Part shown: piece by piece, positions 63,602 through 64,000 of the stretch
Numbering within the stretch: the first letter of the stretch is position 1
Layout of the letters: every line of letters begins with the position of its first letter
The notes under the pieces: generated by a model
The model's input: only the letters and a program-made list of their open reading frames with translations
What the model was told of the DNA's origin: nothing
Database searches by the model: none
DNA from: Bacillus sp. SD088
GTDB lineage: Bacteria; Bacillota; Bacilli; Bacillales; Bacillaceae_C
Reading direction: 5' to 3'
DNA length: 64,000 nt
NCBI RefSeq assembly: GCF_017355205.1
Contig: NZ_JADIJK010000001.1
Coordinates: 248,001-312,000 of the forward strand
Program-made: the position numbers and the translations under genes

Positions 63602-64000
63602 ATGATGAAGGCTATTTTAGTCGAAGAGAAAGATCAATCATTATATATTGGGGATTTTGAGAAACCTAAAATCGGTCCCAATGAAATACTTGTGAAAGTA
63701 AAAGCAACTGCCTTGAATCGAGCAGATCTATTACAAAAACGCGGGTTATATCCGCCTCCACATGGTGCTTCCCCTATTTTAGGCCTTGAAATGAGCGGGA
63801 TTGTCGAAGAACTTGGTGCTGAAGTAACTGATTGGAAAAAGGGAGATCGAGTTTGCGCTTTACTTCCTGGCGGGGGCTATGCAGAGTACGTTTCTATCCC
63901 TGCAGATATGGGCATGCGAGTTCCTGAACGGCTTTCCTTTGAACAAGCAGCCGCTATCCCAGAAGTCTTTCTTACTGCTTATTTAAATATGTTTTGGCTT
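63602..64000 (+). CDS. Quinone oxidoreductase / zinc-type alcohol dehydrogenase-like protein (3' end outside window)
   Basis: The first 133 codons of an MDR-superfamily NAD(P)H:quinone oxidoreductase. ILVKVKATALNRADLLQKRG and LGLEMSGIVEELGAEVTDWKKGDRV are the GroES-like N-terminal domain signatures, and PEVFLTAYLNMFWL leads into the nucleotide-binding domain. The zinc-ligand cysteine of true alcohol dehydrogenases is absent at the usual place (NRAD instead of CGSD), as expected for quinone reductases. GAGGTGATC precedes the double ATG at 63602/63605. The gene is divergent from the MFS gene. Confidence 0.88.
   Translation, partial: MMKAILVEEKDQSLYIGDFEKPKIGPNEILVKVKATALNRADLLQKRGLYPPPHGASPILGLEMSGIVEELGAEVTDWKKGDRVCALLPGGGYAEYVSIPADMGMRVPERLSFEQAAAIPEVFLTAYLNMFWL

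Overview
The window looks like a chromosomal segment of a Bacillaceae bacterium. It has low-to-moderate GC, strong GGAGG-type ribosome binding sites with frequent TTG and GTG starts, a SipW/TasA-type fibre module, lipoprotein-dependent sugar ABC transporters without their own ATPases, and two hairpin modules matching the Bacillaceae-1 RNA motif. Almost every gene lies on the minus strand. No tRNA, rRNA, phage or CRISPR locus was seen.

Region 1 (1-17.5 kb): the window opens inside recQ. Upstream of it is a run of seven co-oriented secreted or cell-surface genes, read as M60 peptidase, M60 peptidase, PL8 lyase, TapA-like protein, SipW signal peptidase, TasA/CalY-like fibre protein, PL8 lyase. 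The four large exoenzymes share a C-terminal helical domain of about 75 residues. A biofilm-fibre module therefore sits inside a glycoprotein/glycosaminoglycan-degrading gene run.

Region 2 (17.5-33.5 kb): tdh-kbl (threonine to glycine), three sugar-binding lipoproteins without permeases (one is a 5'-truncated pseudogene), an MFS transporter, then a GalNAc-type catabolic run. That run is gntR, agaS, tagatose-bisphosphate aldolase, a PfkB sugar-phosphate kinase, a DUF4091/GH123-like glycosidase and a Gfo/Idh oxidoreductase. Seven copies of a GntR-type operator (consensus TGATGTCATNACCAGATAA) lie before the M60 genes, the orphan binding proteins, agaS and gntR. They suggest one regulon joining extracellular attack, capture and catabolism of amino-sugar glycans.

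Region 3 (33.5-42.3 kb): an LplABC-type ABC transporter with a divergent membrane-bound AraC regulator, a possibly interrupted gene, a two-P-loop ATPase, two Bacillaceae-1-like RNAs, a composite hairpin element, and a 51-bp tandem repeat whose units form covarying hairpins.

Region 4 (42.3-59.2 kb): a large peptidoglycan-sugar (MurNAc) salvage locus. It holds MurR-like RpiR, two NamZ-like (DUF1343) proteins without signal peptides, a PIG-L deacetylase homologue, a double-GNAT protein, one permease pair flanked by two binding proteins, a further orphan binding protein, an AmiE-like serine hydrolase, MurQ, AnmK and a BadF-type sugar kinase. The layout suggests import of MurNAc compounds by ABC transporter and phosphorylation inside the cell, in place of the B. 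subtilis PTS route.

Region 5 (59.2-64 kb): a serine-hydrolase-like protein with a substituted catalytic lysine, a dispersed hairpin repeat, a methyltransferase, a small coiled-coil protein, a CynX/NimT-type MFS protein and the start of a quinone oxidoreductase gene.
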